From IMG/VR virus record IMGVR_UViG_3300038441_002392, positions 1 to 42,331 of that record: a DNA stretch of 42,331 nt; one strand, written 5' to 3'. Below are positions 8,595 to 16,898 of this stretch, piece by piece (positions within the stretch are counted from its first letter, which is position 1; every line of letters starts with the position of its first letter). The position numbers were made by a program, and so were the translations under genes. The notes under the pieces were generated by a model. That model did not search any database, had not been told where the DNA came from, and saw only the letters and a program-made list of their open reading frames with translations. The stretch is from a virus.

Positions 8595-9458
8595 ATGCCG
8601 GACACCACACCGATCGCACCCGAGGTCGAGGCGCGGGTCAGGGAACTCGTCGCGTCGGGCGTCAGTCGCGCGGCGGTCGCCCAGCAACTCGGCATCGGCA
8701 AGACGTCGGTCTACCGGATCGCCCCGGCGGGCAAGCCCCAGATGGGAGGCGGCGCGCGCACCGTGAAGGCGGCGATCGTCGACGTGCTGCGCGAGACGCC
8801 TGGCCTCGACACGCGCGAAGTCGCTCGTCGGCTCTCGCACCTCGACGAGGGTCGCTGGCGGACGATGGGGACGCACTCGATCCAGCACGTCCTGCACTCG
8901 ATGGTGAAGCAGAACGTCCTCACGGGTCGCGTGTCGCGCGACGGTCGGATCAAGATGCTCGTCGACCTCAGGGTGGTCGAGACTCGCGAGACGAGCGTTG
9001 CGCTCCCGCTCGACGCGGCGCGTATCCCCGACCTGACGCGCATCAGGCCGCCCGAGGTCGAGAACCGCCAGACGGGTTCGCATCCTGCGGGCTACTCGCG
9101 AGGGCGTCACGCCGTCGGACGGGACTACACCGACCCGTGGCGTCACGGGACGCGCGCCCAGGGCGGGCCTGTAGAACGGACGAGGAGCGCGATCCCGCCG
9201 GTGGCCGAGTCGATCGTCACGCCCGAACCTACGCCGTCGCCGTGGCCTGTTCTGGCGGAACTCCGAGCGCGCCGCGAGGCGAACGGGCGCGGAGTGGCTG
9301 ACGCCGCGCGTCTGCTCGATGCTGCCGCACAGATCGAGGACGTCTGGCCGGAGAAGTCGCGCGAACTGGAGCAGCGCGCCAACGACCTCGCCGCAGCCGC
9401 GTCGATGACGGAGGCGGAGATCGAGTACCTGAGGTTCGCGGATGAGCATGACGAGTAG
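8595..9458 (+). CDS. HTH DNA-binding protein
   Basis: 287 aa. The N-terminal region (about residues 8-45) is a resolvase/Hin-type helix-turn-helix (VSRAAVAQQLGIGKTSVYRI). A second winged-helix-like region follows at about 55-115 (DTREVARRL...). The middle is low-complexity and the C-terminal 60 residues are a helical segment ending in acidic residues. Ribosome site AAGGGAG lies 6 nt before ATG. Likely a regulator or replication accessory protein; target unknown. Confidence 0.65.
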   Translation: MPDTTPIAPEVEARVRELVASGVSRAAVAQQLGIGKTSVYRIAPAGKPQMGGGARTVKAAIVDVLRETPGLDTREVARRLSHLDEGRWRTMGTHSIQHVLHSMVKQNVLTGRVSRDGRIKMLVDLRVVETRETSVALPLDAARIPDLTRIRPPEVENRQTGSHPAGYSRGRHAVGRDYTDPWRHGTRAQGGPVERTRSAIPPVAESIVTPEPTPSPWPVLAELRARREANGRGVADAARLLDAAAQIEDVWPEKSRELEQRANDLAAAASMTEAEIEYLRFADEHDE

Positions 9459-9481
9459 GAACGCGAGAGGGAGACGAACGC

Positions 9482-9628
9482 ATGGCCGAGACGTGGGTCG
9501 GACCGAGGGATCGGTCGATCCTGAGCGACGAGCAGGTGGAGCGGATGACGCGCATCACCGAGATGCAGCGGGCGCGAGCGGCCCTGCTGGCGAAGCGCGA
9601 GCAGGGCGCGCGGAAGGAGAGCGAATGA
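9482..9628 (+). CDS. small basic protein (48 aa)
   Basis: Starts at ATG 9482 after AGGGAGACGAACGC and ends at TGA 9626-9628, overlapping the next start (ATGA). Charged helical peptide with many Arg and Glu residues. No family recognised. Supported by ribosome site and coupled stop. Confidence 0.55.
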   Translation: MAETWVGPRDRSILSDEQVERMTRITEMQRARAALLAKREQGARKESE

Positions 9629-9939
9629 CGACGCTGATGGCCCTGGGCGACCTCTCGGTTCATGAGGCCGCGGAGTCCCTGGGCCTGTCGCCGGTGACGG
9701 TGCGGAAGGCGCTTCGCGAGGGGCGCCTCCGCGGGCGTCGCATCATGGAGCGCCCGGGGTGGAGTATCCTCGTGATCGACGAGGCGAGCGTCGAGGAGTA
9801 CCGTCGCGTCCACCTCGGACGACACGGCAAGCCGTCGCGGAAGTGTCTCGACTGCGGTCACTCGCCGGTCCGACACCCGCGCTCGCACGAGTACCGGATG
9901 GACCCGCGACTGGAGGGGCGCGATGCCGAGGCTCACTGA
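9625..9939 (+). CDS. MerR/excisionase-type HTH protein
   Basis: 104 aa from ATG 9625, coupled to the previous stop. Residues about 10-40 (SVHEAAESLGLSPVTVRKALREGRLRGRRI) form the HTH_17 or excisionase-like winged fold. The C-terminal part has CLDC and several His (HSPVRHPRSH), a possible zinc knuckle. No integrase is present, so it is more likely a regulator than a recombination directionality factor. Confidence 0.65.
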   Translation: MTTLMALGDLSVHEAAESLGLSPVTVRKALREGRLRGRRIMERPGWSILVIDEASVEEYRRVHLGRHGKPSRKCLDCGHSPVRHPRSHEYRMDPRLEGRDAEAH

Positions 9940-10933
9940 CGCGCAACTCGAGGAGCGAGCGCTCGGGCTAGGCGCGACCGACGTCGCGATCGCAGCGGGA
10001 TTGGACCCGTACACGACGCCGTTCGAACTCTACCTGCAGCGCATCGGCGAACTCGACGTGGAGGCGACGATCGACCAGGCGGCGCGCGATCGCATGGAGC
10101 GCGGTCATCGCCTCGAGGACGTCGCGCTGGAGTGGGATCGCGACGTCAGCGGCGAAGCGTTCGAGCGCGTCAACCGCACGATCTGGCACCCGACCGTCCC
10201 GATCATCTTCTGCCACCCCGACGCTCGTCGCAAGCCGTTCAAGACGACAAAGCGCCTCATCGAGGTCAAGACGGCGAAGTGGCCGTGGAAGGAGGTCCCG
10301 CGCAAGACGGAGGCGCAGGTCCAGGTCCAGATGGCCTGCACCGGCGCGATGAGCGTCGACATTCTCGTCCTCGGCTTCGACGGCCCACCGACGCGCTTCC
10401 TCGTCGAGCGAGACGACGCGCTGATCCACGCGCTGGAGAAGGTCGCCGTGGCCTTCTGGCAGCGCCTCGAGGACCGCAATCCGCCGCCGATCGACGGGAG
10501 CTCCGGGGCAGCGAAGTGGCTGGATCGCACCCGCTGGGCGAACGAACCCGAGATGCGAGCGAGCGACGTTCAGCGCGATCTGCTCGACTCGCTCATCGCC
10601 ACGCGCGAACGCATCGACGCGCTCGAGGCGAGCGAGGACGTGCTGGTGAACCAGATCAAGGACACGATGGCCGGTGCGGGTCGACTGAACGCACCCGGCA
10701 TCGGAAGAGTAGTGTGGACGGCCCCGACAGTCGTCCGGAGCACCAAGTGGAAGGAGGTCGCGACCGCGTATCGCCAGGGCCTGCTGGAACTCCCAGCCGA
10801 TGTCGTCTCGAAGGTCGTCCCGCACGTCGCGGCCGACGTCAGCGGCGACCTCGATGTCATCCAAGGCCTCTACACGAGCGAGCGAACGTCGAGGACGTTC
10901 ACCGTGACGCCAGAGAAGGGAGATGCACCGTGA
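9923..10933 (+). CDS. YqaJ-type (lambda exonuclease family) recombination nuclease
   Basis: 336 aa. PD-(D/E)XK exonuclease that resects dsDNA ends for single-strand annealing. Catalytic pattern is visible: ERGHRLED with E65, FCHPD with D100, LIEVK with E114 and K116, then a conserved Gln in QVQVQM. The C-terminal third is a helical extension (IDALEASEDVLVNQIKDTM). Overlaps the upstream gene by 17 nt and the downstream annealase by 4 nt (GTGA), the usual exonuclease-annealase pair. Confidence 0.9.
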   Translation: MPRLTDAQLEERALGLGATDVAIAAGLDPYTTPFELYLQRIGELDVEATIDQAARDRMERGHRLEDVALEWDRDVSGEAFERVNRTIWHPTVPIIFCHPDARRKPFKTTKRLIEVKTAKWPWKEVPRKTEAQVQVQMACTGAMSVDILVLGFDGPPTRFLVERDDALIHALEKVAVAFWQRLEDRNPPPIDGSSGAAKWLDRTRWANEPEMRASDVQRDLLDSLIATRERIDALEASEDVLVNQIKDTMAGAGRLNAPGIGRVVWTAPTVVRSTKWKEVATAYRQGLLELPADVVSKVVPHVAADVSGDLDVIQGLYTSERTSRTFTVTPEKGDAP

Positions 10934-11910
10934 CCGACAGCAACCTACCCGCCGTCGTCCACCCGGAGGCGCCGGAGTTGACGCCGTTCGAGGTGATGGA
11001 GAAGGTCATCACGTCCGGCGACCTCGCGGCGATGCAGCCGCAGGAGCGCGTCGCGTTCTACTGGAGAACGTGCGAGTCCCTGGGCCTGAACCCACTGACG
11101 CGGCCGTTCGACTTCATCCGCGACCGGGAGGGGCGACTGACGATGTACGCCCGCAAGGACGCGACCGACCAACTGCGACGCATCAACGGCGTCAGCGTCG
11201 TCCGACTCGACGCGCAGGAACGCGGCGACCTCGCGACCGTGACGGCGTACGTCGTCGACAAGAGCAAGCGGCAGGACTCCGCATTCGGCGCGGTGTCGAT
11301 CAAGGGCCTTGGTGGCGAGGCGCTGGCCAACGCGTGGATGAAGGCCGAGACGAAGGCGAAGCGACGCGCGACCCTCTCGCTCGTCGGGCTGGGCTTCCTC
11401 GACGAGTCGGAGGCGGAGAGCGTCGGAGCAGTCGTCGACTTCGATCCCGAGACGGGCGCCGTCGACGAGGCGAAGCCCCCGCCGAAGTCGCTCGTCGAGG
11501 CTGTCGAGGCACAGGCCGAGAGGCTCGCGACCACGGTCGAGACGACAAGCGCGCCCGAGGGCGAGGCGTCGACGACACCCGCAACCGACGACGGCGCCTC
11601 GGCAGTCCTACAGGCGGAGCCGGAAGCGGCGATCCTGACCGAGCCGATGCCGGTCGAAGTCTCGGCGCAGTACGCCGTCGACGACGACGAGGAAGAGGAA
11701 GGTGACGTCGAGCCGACGCCGATCCGCGCGCCGGCTGGGCCGGGCCTGACCGTCTCGCAACTCGCGGACCTCGCCCGCGCGGCGAACATCGGCAAACTGC
11801 GCTTCGCGTCGGAACTGGACGTCGTTCCCGCTGACGTCTCGAAGCGCATCGAGGACATGAGCGACGAGCAGCGGCACGCGCTCGCCCTGCGGCTCGGGCT
11901 CATCGAGTGA
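10930..11910 (+). CDS. RecT/Bet single-strand annealing protein
   Basis: 326 aa from GTG 10930, coupled to the exonuclease stop. Family signatures: CESLGLNPLTRPFDFI, GRLTMYARKDATDQLRRI and NAWMKAETKAKRRATLSLVGLGFLDE. A long acidic, low-complexity linker (about residues 170-275, with a DDDEEEEG run) leads to a small C-terminal helical domain. Anneals the 3' overhangs made by the YqaJ partner and probably supports replication and recombination of a phage that lacks its own polymerase. Confidence 0.88.
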   Translation: MTDSNLPAVVHPEAPELTPFEVMEKVITSGDLAAMQPQERVAFYWRTCESLGLNPLTRPFDFIRDREGRLTMYARKDATDQLRRINGVSVVRLDAQERGDLATVTAYVVDKSKRQDSAFGAVSIKGLGGEALANAWMKAETKAKRRATLSLVGLGFLDESEAESVGAVVDFDPETGAVDEAKPPPKSLVEAVEAQAERLATTVETTSAPEGEASTTPATDDGASAVLQAEPEAAILTEPMPVEVSAQYAVDDDEEEEGDVEPTPIRAPAGPGLTVSQLADLARAANIGKLRFASELDVVPADVSKRIEDMSDEQRHALALRLGLIE

Positions 11911-12194
11911 GCGACGAGCGGGAAGAGGCCGAGCAGGTCGGCCTCTTCGGCTCCGACGAGGAGTTCCATCGGGTGTGGTCCGAGTGGAACGGCATGCCGG
12001 AGTTCTCGAACGACAACCGACGCGCGGCGTCGAGCGTGATGGTCCACTTTGCGTCCGCCGCCGACCGCGCGGCGTTCGAGGAGCTCCTGGGCCAGAAGTT
12101 GCCGCTGGGGAAGCGCCTCGGCTCGATCTGGTACCCACCAGAGGCGGCGTTCGGCGTCGTCGACAAGCGCTACCGCGTGCCGGAGGAAGCATGA
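11907..12194 (+). CDS. small phage protein linked to TAGT glycosyltransferases
   Basis: 95 aa from GTG 11907 (GTGA overlap). Pattern EWNGMPEFSNDNRRAA..VMVHF..A.DRAAFEELLGQKLPLGKRLGSIWYPP recalls a short domain I know from phages beside or fused to ParB-like or TAGT genes; the molecular role is unknown. Its stop overlaps the next ATG, and the next gene is a TAGT, which supports a joint function. Confidence 0.65.
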   Translation: MSDEREEAEQVGLFGSDEEFHRVWSEWNGMPEFSNDNRRAASSVMVHFASAADRAAFEELLGQKLPLGKRLGSIWYPPEAAFGVVDKRYRVPEEA

Positions 12195-13222
12195 CCGCTG
12201 AACTCCGCACGCGACGCCAGAAGCGGCACATGGACGCGTCGACGTCGAGCGGCTTCGCGACGTTCGCGGGCGTTAGTCGACGCCGAGCGACGACGGCGGG
12301 ACGACACCCGCTGTACATCGTCTCGAAGGGTCGCTGGGATACGCAGATGACGTCGAAGGCGCTGACCGACATGAACGTCCCGCACCACGTCGTCGTCGAA
12401 CAGGCGGAGGTCGACCTCTATCGCGAGCGAGGACGTGCGTTAGGGATCGACCTCGCCGAGTACGTCGTCCTAGACCCGGCGTTCCAGCGCGACTACGACG
12501 CGCTGGGCGACTTCCCGTCACCCGGCTCGGGAGCCGCGCGCAACTTCGCGTGGGAGCATTCGATCGCCCTGGGCGCCGAGTGGCACTGGGTCATGGACGA
12601 CAACATCCAACGCTTCCATCGCTTCAACCGGAACGTCAAGACCCCTGTCGCCGACGGGACGGTGTTCCGGTGCATGGAGGACTTCTGCGAGCGCTACGAG
12701 AACGTCGCGATGGCCGGTCCCAACTACTTCATGTTTGCGTACGCGAAGGACGACCGCTATCCGCCGTTCTACCTCAACACCCGCATCTACTCCTGCAACC
12801 TCATCCGCAACGACGTGCCGTTCCGGTGGCGCGGGCGCTACAACGAGGACACCATCCTGTCGCTCGACATGCTGAAGGCGGGCTGGTGCACGATCCTGTT
12901 CATGGCGTTCCTGCAGTTCAAGATGGTGACGCAGACGATGAAGGGAGGCAACACCGACGAACTCTATGCCCAGGGCACGTACGACAAGTCGAAGATGCTC
13001 GTCGACGCTCACCCTGACGTCGCGTCGCTCGTCTGGCGACACGAGCGCTGGCACCATGAGGTCGACTATCCGCGCATCGCTCGCCACAACGTTCTCAGGC
13101 GTCGCCCTGACGTCGAGGTGCGCGAGGGCGTCGACAACTACGGGATGATCCTCGAACGCATCGACCAGCAGGGCGTCTGGCATCGCATGGCGGCCGACGA
13201 GCCGCGCTACCCGTGGGAATGA
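12191..13222 (+). CDS. TET-associated-type glycosyltransferase (TAGT)
   Basis: 343 aa. GT-A-like fold with PLYIVSKGRWDTQMTSKALTDM near the N-terminus, WVMDDN (D136, D137) as the metal/nucleotide-sugar DxD-like motif, WRGRYNEDTILSLDMLK and MTMKGGNTDELY-like text in the C-terminal half (here QTMKGGNTDELY). In actinophages this family glycosylates oxidised 5-methylcytosine made by TET dioxygenases. I see no TET or cytosine methylase in the window, so the acceptor here is unclear. Possible donor: UDP-xylose or UDP-glucuronate from genes 1.5 kb downstream (inference). Confidence 0.82.
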   Translation: MTAELRTRRQKRHMDASTSSGFATFAGVSRRRATTAGRHPLYIVSKGRWDTQMTSKALTDMNVPHHVVVEQAEVDLYRERGRALGIDLAEYVVLDPAFQRDYDALGDFPSPGSGAARNFAWEHSIALGAEWHWVMDDNIQRFHRFNRNVKTPVADGTVFRCMEDFCERYENVAMAGPNYFMFAYAKDDRYPPFYLNTRIYSCNLIRNDVPFRWRGRYNEDTILSLDMLKAGWCTILFMAFLQFKMVTQTMKGGNTDELYAQGTYDKSKMLVDAHPDVASLVWRHERWHHEVDYPRIARHNVLRRRPDVEVREGVDNYGMILERIDQQGVWHRMAADEPRYPWE

Positions 13223-13232
13223 AGGGAGAGAC

Positions 13233-13472
13233 ATGACCCAAGTCCAACGACTCCGCGACTACCTGCGCCGCAACCCTGGCGCGTCGTCGCTGGAGATCAC
13301 CCTCGCGTTGTCGATCGTGAACGTCACGGGCCGCGTCAGCGACCTACGCACGCTGCCGGGAGTCGTCGTCGACTGTCGACGTCGACCGGACGGACGCGAC
13401 GGGTACTGGCTCGTCGAGGCGCACCCACCGCAGCCAGAGGGAACGGAGCAACTGACGTGGACCGGTTCCTGA
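13233..13472 (+). CDS. small winged-helix DNA-binding protein
   Basis: 79 aa with GAAGGGAGAG just before ATG. Helical segment LRDYLRRNPGASSLEITLALSIVNVTGRVSDLR followed by a beta wing (VVDCRRRPDGRDGYWLV) is the phage winged-HTH pattern. Overlaps the next gene by 16 nt. Likely a transcription regulator. Confidence 0.65.
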   Translation: MTQVQRLRDYLRRNPGASSLEITLALSIVNVTGRVSDLRTLPGVVVDCRRRPDGRDGYWLVEAHPPQPEGTEQLTWTGS

Positions 13473-13897
13473 TCATCGGCGAGCAGCCGAGCGCTACGGG
13501 CGACGACTCGAAGCCGCTCGAAGGCGCGATCGGCGCTCGTCTCGCGGAGTACGCCGGCCTGTCGCTCGACGCGTACCTCGAGCGGACCGAGCGACGCAAC
13601 CTCGTCGCGTATGCCTCTCCGACGTGGCCCGCGAACGAGGCGGCGCGCAACGCCGGGATGATCTGGGGGGAGCTCCTGGGTCGCCAGACGCTCATGCTGG
13701 GCCAGCGCGTCAGCGCAGCGTTCGGTGTGAAGTGGGCGGCGCTCCAGTGGGTGACGCTCGACGGTCGCGGGACGCGCGTCGCGATCATCCCGCACCCGTC
13801 GACGCGCAACCTCTGGTGGAACGACGCGTCCAACAGGGCGGCGGCGAGGCGCTTCCTCGCGATGACGTTCGGCACGGCGCCGTTCGACGAGCGATGA
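13457..13897 (+). CDS. uracil-DNA glycosylase-like superfamily protein
   Basis: 146 aa from GTG 13457. N-terminal FLIIGEQPSATGDDSKPLEG and C-terminal IIPHPSTRNLWWND match the two active-site-flanking motifs of UDG-superfamily phage proteins. The protein is shorter than cellular UDGs, so enzymatic activity is uncertain; some phage members have no tested activity. Its place among modification and recombination genes fits base removal or modified-base handling. Confidence 0.65.
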   Translation: MDRFLIIGEQPSATGDDSKPLEGAIGARLAEYAGLSLDAYLERTERRNLVAYASPTWPANEAARNAGMIWGELLGRQTLMLGQRVSAAFGVKWAALQWVTLDGRGTRVAIIPHPSTRNLWWNDASNRAAARRFLAMTFGTAPFDER

Positions 13898-14163
13898 TGT
13901 ACGACCGACCGTGGACTCGCATCCCGTTCAAGTTGTCGCCGGGGCAGCGGAACGCGATCATCGTCGAGAGCGAGCGAGGAGCGTCCGTGACGGCTCTGGC
14001 CGATCGGTACGGCGTGCACCGACGAACCATCCGGCGTACGATCGAGCGCGGCGCCGCGCCGATCCACGACGTGCACATCGGGTCGTGGTCCGCATCGTTC
14101 GTCATCGACGACGAGCGCGGGCCGGTGCGCGTCAGCGAGTGGGTGGAAGATGTCCCGGACTGA
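13894..14163 (+). CDS. small HTH protein (resolvase-type HTH)
   Basis: 89 aa from ATG 13894 (ATGATG, overlapping the previous stop). Residues about 15-50 (LSPGQRNAIIVESERGASVTALADRYGVHRRTIRRTIER) form a Hin/resolvase-type helix-turn-helix; the rest is a short beta-rich tail. Overlaps the next gene by 14 nt. Probably regulatory. Confidence 0.65.
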   Translation: MMYDRPWTRIPFKLSPGQRNAIIVESERGASVTALADRYGVHRRTIRRTIERGAAPIHDVHIGSWSASFVIDDERGPVRVSEWVEDVPD

Positions 14164-14704
14164 CATCACGTTCACGCGCGCTGACGTCAGCGTCGATCAC
14201 CTCGACGACGCGAAGGTCCGCAAGTTGTGGCGCCGGCTGGGCGACTCGTCGCTCATGTGCGAGGCCGTGACGGTGCACCTCGCGGTCGTTCTCGCCTCGT
14301 GGCGCTCCGGTCGAAGGATCACGGTCCACGACGCGACGCCGATCTGGCTGACGATCTCGGAAGGCACCTTCGACGCGCTCGTCGAGGTCGGCCTCCTCGA
14401 TCGCTCGGGACGCATCCCGACGCGCTCGTGGAGTCGTCACTTCGACCCGGCGCTGGGTCGTAGGATCGAGCGGATCGAAGCCGGAAAGCGGGGCGGTAAG
14501 GCCTCCGCCGAGCGGAGGTCAAGCGGAGGTTCAGCGGAGGTCAACCCAACCAACCAACCAACCATACCAACCAACCATACAACCAACCAACCATCGCGCG
14601 GACGCGCGCGGAACGGCACCTCGGCTACGGAGCCGGTGCCGTTGCGCGACGCGCTCATCGCCGCCGGAGTCGATCCGAAACTCGTGAAGGGAGAGCGCAC
14701 ATGA
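14150..14704 (+). CDS. replication-type DNA-binding protein with Asn/Thr/Pro linker
   Basis: 184 aa. N-terminal 110 residues have a winged-helix look typical of phage replication initiators or replisome organisers (VRKLWRRLGDSSLMCEAVTVHLAVVLASWRSGRRI...FDALVEVGLLD). A low-complexity NPTNQPTIPTNHTTNQP linker, encoded by an ACCA-rich tract, leads to a short C-terminal PLRDALIAAGVDP helix. The iteron-like DNA within the gene recalls origins embedded in initiator genes such as lambda O. Function is inferred from layout. Confidence 0.5.
   Translation: MSRTDITFTRADVSVDHLDDAKVRKLWRRLGDSSLMCEAVTVHLAVVLASWRSGRRITVHDATPIWLTISEGTFDALVEVGLLDRSGRIPTRSWSRHFDPALGRRIERIEAGKRGGKASAERRSSGGSAEVNPTNQPTIPTNHTTNQPSRGRARNGTSATEPVPLRDALIAAGVDPKLVKGERT
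14512..14594 (+). repeat. iteron-like repeats and CCAA tract (candidate origin)
   Basis: Three direct copies of GCGGAGGTYA (14512, 14523 and 14534; 11-nt spacing) are followed by about 50 nt of (ACCA)n-type sequence (14545-14594) with no G on this strand. Strand-asymmetric, G-free DNA next to 11-nt iterons inside a replication-type gene is a plausible origin. It may also be only a codon-level linker repeat. Confidence 0.45.
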
Positions 14705-15984
14705 GCAACGTCTGTGTCGTCGGCGCGGGTCACGTCGGACTCGTCGTCGCCGCAGGTCTCGCCGAACTGGGTCACCGCGTCAGGGCGGTCGACGTCGACG
14801 CTCGACTCGTCGATCGTCTCAACGACGGAGAGGTCGACATCGAGGAGCCGGGCCTCATCGAGCAGGTCGCCGACGGCGTGATGAACGGCAAACTTACGTT
14901 CGGCACCGTCTACGCGTCGGCGCTCGCTGACGCCGAGTACGTGTTCCTCTGCGTCGACACGCCGCAGACGATCGCCGGAGCAGCCGACCTGTCGCGCATC
15001 CGCTCGGCGTGTCGCTCGATCGCCGAAGTCGTCAACGGCTCGTCACCGATCATCGTCATCAAGTCGACGTCACCGATCGGCACGGGCGAGACGATCGAGG
15101 ACCTCCTGCGAGCATCGCTGCCCAGCCCACGGATCGTCTCGAACCCCGAGTTCCTTCGACAGGGCCACGGCGTGATGGACTTCCGAGCGCCCGATCGGAT
15201 CGTCGTCGGTTCGCGCTCGTCGATGGACGCGCTCGCCGTCGCGTCGCTGTATCGCGCCAACTGCCCGGTCATCGTCACCGACACCCGCACCGCCGAGATG
15301 ACGAAGTACGTCGCGAACGCGTTCCTCGCCACGAGGGTGTCGTTCGTCAACGAGGTCGCCCGTCTCTGCGACGTGCTGTCGACTGACGTCGACACGATCG
15401 TCGAGGGGATCGCGAGCGACCCGCGGATCGGCCGAGCGATGTTCACGCCCGGCATCGGCTACGGCGGCAGTTGCCTGCCGAAGGACGTCGCCGCGCTGCG
15501 CTACGCCGGCGAGGTCATGGGAGCTCCGACGCCGTTGCTGTCCGCCGTCGAGAGCGTCAACGACTCGGCGAAGCGAACGATGGTGCGCCGCATCCGGCTC
15601 GCGATGAACGGCCTCGAAGGCAAGCGCGTCGTCGTCTGGGGCCTGACGTTCAAGGGCGGGACCGAGGACGTACGCCAGTCGCCGGCCGTCGATGTGGCGC
15701 GGATGCTCGTCAACGAGGGCGCGCACGTCGTCGCGTTCGACCCGAGCGTCGACGAGTTCGACGGCCTCGAAGTCGCGTTCGGGATGTACTCCGACCTCGG
15801 CGACGCCGAGGCGCTCGTTGTCCTCACGGACCACGCGGTGTTCCGAACGGCCGCATGGGACATGGTCGCCGCCGCGATGGTCGACGGCGCGTGGGTGTTC
15901 GACGGCCGCAACGTCCTGAACCCGACGACGATCACCGAGGCCGGACTGACGTACGTCGGGACGGGCAGGTCGGCGCGATGCTAG
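14701..15984 (+). CDS. ugd: UDP-glucose 6-dehydrogenase
   Basis: 427 aa, normal length for the family. Oxidises UDP-glucose to UDP-glucuronate with two NAD+. Visible motifs: Rossmann VVGAGHVGLV at the N-terminus, KSTSPIGTG, EFLRQG, the structural TAEMTKYVANAFLATRVSFVNE helix, catalytic Cys258 in GYGGSCLPKD, and GLTFKGGTEDVRQSP in the C-terminal domain. All key residues are present, so it should be active. Starts with GAAGGGAGAG upstream, and its end overlaps the UDP-xylose synthase start by 7 nt, forming a two-step sugar-nucleotide operon. Confidence 0.93.
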   Translation: MSNVCVVGAGHVGLVVAAGLAELGHRVRAVDVDARLVDRLNDGEVDIEEPGLIEQVADGVMNGKLTFGTVYASALADAEYVFLCVDTPQTIAGAADLSRIRSACRSIAEVVNGSSPIIVIKSTSPIGTGETIEDLLRASLPSPRIVSNPEFLRQGHGVMDFRAPDRIVVGSRSSMDALAVASLYRANCPVIVTDTRTAEMTKYVANAFLATRVSFVNEVARLCDVLSTDVDTIVEGIASDPRIGRAMFTPGIGYGGSCLPKDVAALRYAGEVMGAPTPLLSAVESVNDSAKRTMVRRIRLAMNGLEGKRVVVWGLTFKGGTEDVRQSPAVDVARMLVNEGAHVVAFDPSVDEFDGLEVAFGMYSDLGDAEALVVLTDHAVFRTAAWDMVAAAMVDGAWVFDGRNVLNPTTITEAGLTYVGTGRSARC

Positions 15985-16898
15985 TCCTCATCGCCGGAGG
16001 CGCGGGCTTCATCGGGAGTCATCTCGCCGACTCGTACCTCGCTGACGGCCACGACGTGACGATCGTCGACAACCTGAGTTCCGGCTCATTCTCGAACGTC
16101 CCGGGGCGCGCGCTGTTCGTCCTGCGGGACGTCTCGGATCGCGACATGCGAGAGCGCTTCTCCGAGGCGCCGTTCGACGTCGTGATCCACCTCGCCTCGC
16201 CCGCCTCTCCGACCCACTACCTCGTCGATCCGCTGGGCACGCTCGCGGCGAACAGCAGCGGGACGCTGAACCTCCTCGAACTCGCGAACGCGAAGCGAGC
16301 GCGGTTCATCTACGCCTCGACGAGCGAGGTCTACGGCGATCCGCTCGTCCATCCCCAGCCGGAGACGTACTTCGGCAACGTCGATCCGATCGGCGTCCGC
16401 TCGTGCTACGACGAGGGCAAGCGCTTCGGCGAGGCGCTGACGATGGCGTATCGTCGAACGCATGGCCTCAGGACGACGATCCTGCGCATCTTCAACACGT
16501 ACGGCCCACGGATGCGGCTCGACGACGGTCGCGTGATCCCGGCCTTCCTCGACGCGTGCCTGAACGATCGTCCCATGCCGATCCACGGCGACGGCACGCA
16601 GACGCGATCGTTCATGTTCATCAGCGACCTCGTCGACGCGATCCGACTCGTCGAGGCCTCCGGTAACGACGCCGACGGCCTCGTCCTGAACGTCGGCAAC
16701 CCAGAGGAGGTCACCGTTCTCGAACTCGCCGCGCGGATCGCGGTCGACCTCGACGCCGACTACCTCCCAGAGCGCGAGGGCGACCCGAAGCAGCGACGGC
16801 CCGACATCGCGGCGATCTCGACGCGCTTCGGCTGGGCTCCGAAGGTGTCACTCGCCGAGGGGCTACGTCGGACGATCATCGAAGGCGGCCTCCAGTGA
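15978..16898 (+). CDS. UDP-glucuronate decarboxylase (UDP-xylose synthase)
   Basis: 306 aa SDR-family enzyme making UDP-xylose from UDP-glucuronate. Motifs: GGAGFIGSHL (NAD binding), HLASPASPTHY, ASTSEVYGDP, the UXS-specific ETYFGNVDPIGVRSCYDEGKR with catalytic Y144 and K148, and RIFNTYGPRM. The NVDPIGxRSCYDEGK block separates UXS from UDP-glucose epimerases. Directly follows ugd with overlapping frames. No xylosyltransferase is certain; candidates are the TAGT and the two glycosyltransferases in the head region. Confidence 0.92.
   Translation: MLVLIAGGAGFIGSHLADSYLADGHDVTIVDNLSSGSFSNVPGRALFVLRDVSDRDMRERFSEAPFDVVIHLASPASPTHYLVDPLGTLAANSSGTLNLLELANAKRARFIYASTSEVYGDPLVHPQPETYFGNVDPIGVRSCYDEGKRFGEALTMAYRRTHGLRTTILRIFNTYGPRMRLDDGRVIPAFLDACLNDRPMPIHGDGTQTRSFMFISDLVDAIRLVEASGNDADGLVLNVGNPEEVTVLELAARIAVDLDADYLPEREGDPKQRRPDIAAISTRFGWAPKVSLAEGLRRTIIEGGLQ

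Noticed and set aside
9625-9939. Excisionase implying lysogeny
   Set aside because: HTH_17 fold alone is not specific; no integrase, attachment site or immunity repressor could be supported.
15978-16898. UDP-glucose 4-epimerase or dTDP-glucose dehydratase
   Set aside because: The SCYDEGKR and GNVDPIG block is specific to UDP-glucuronate decarboxylases and the neighbour makes UDP-glucuronate.
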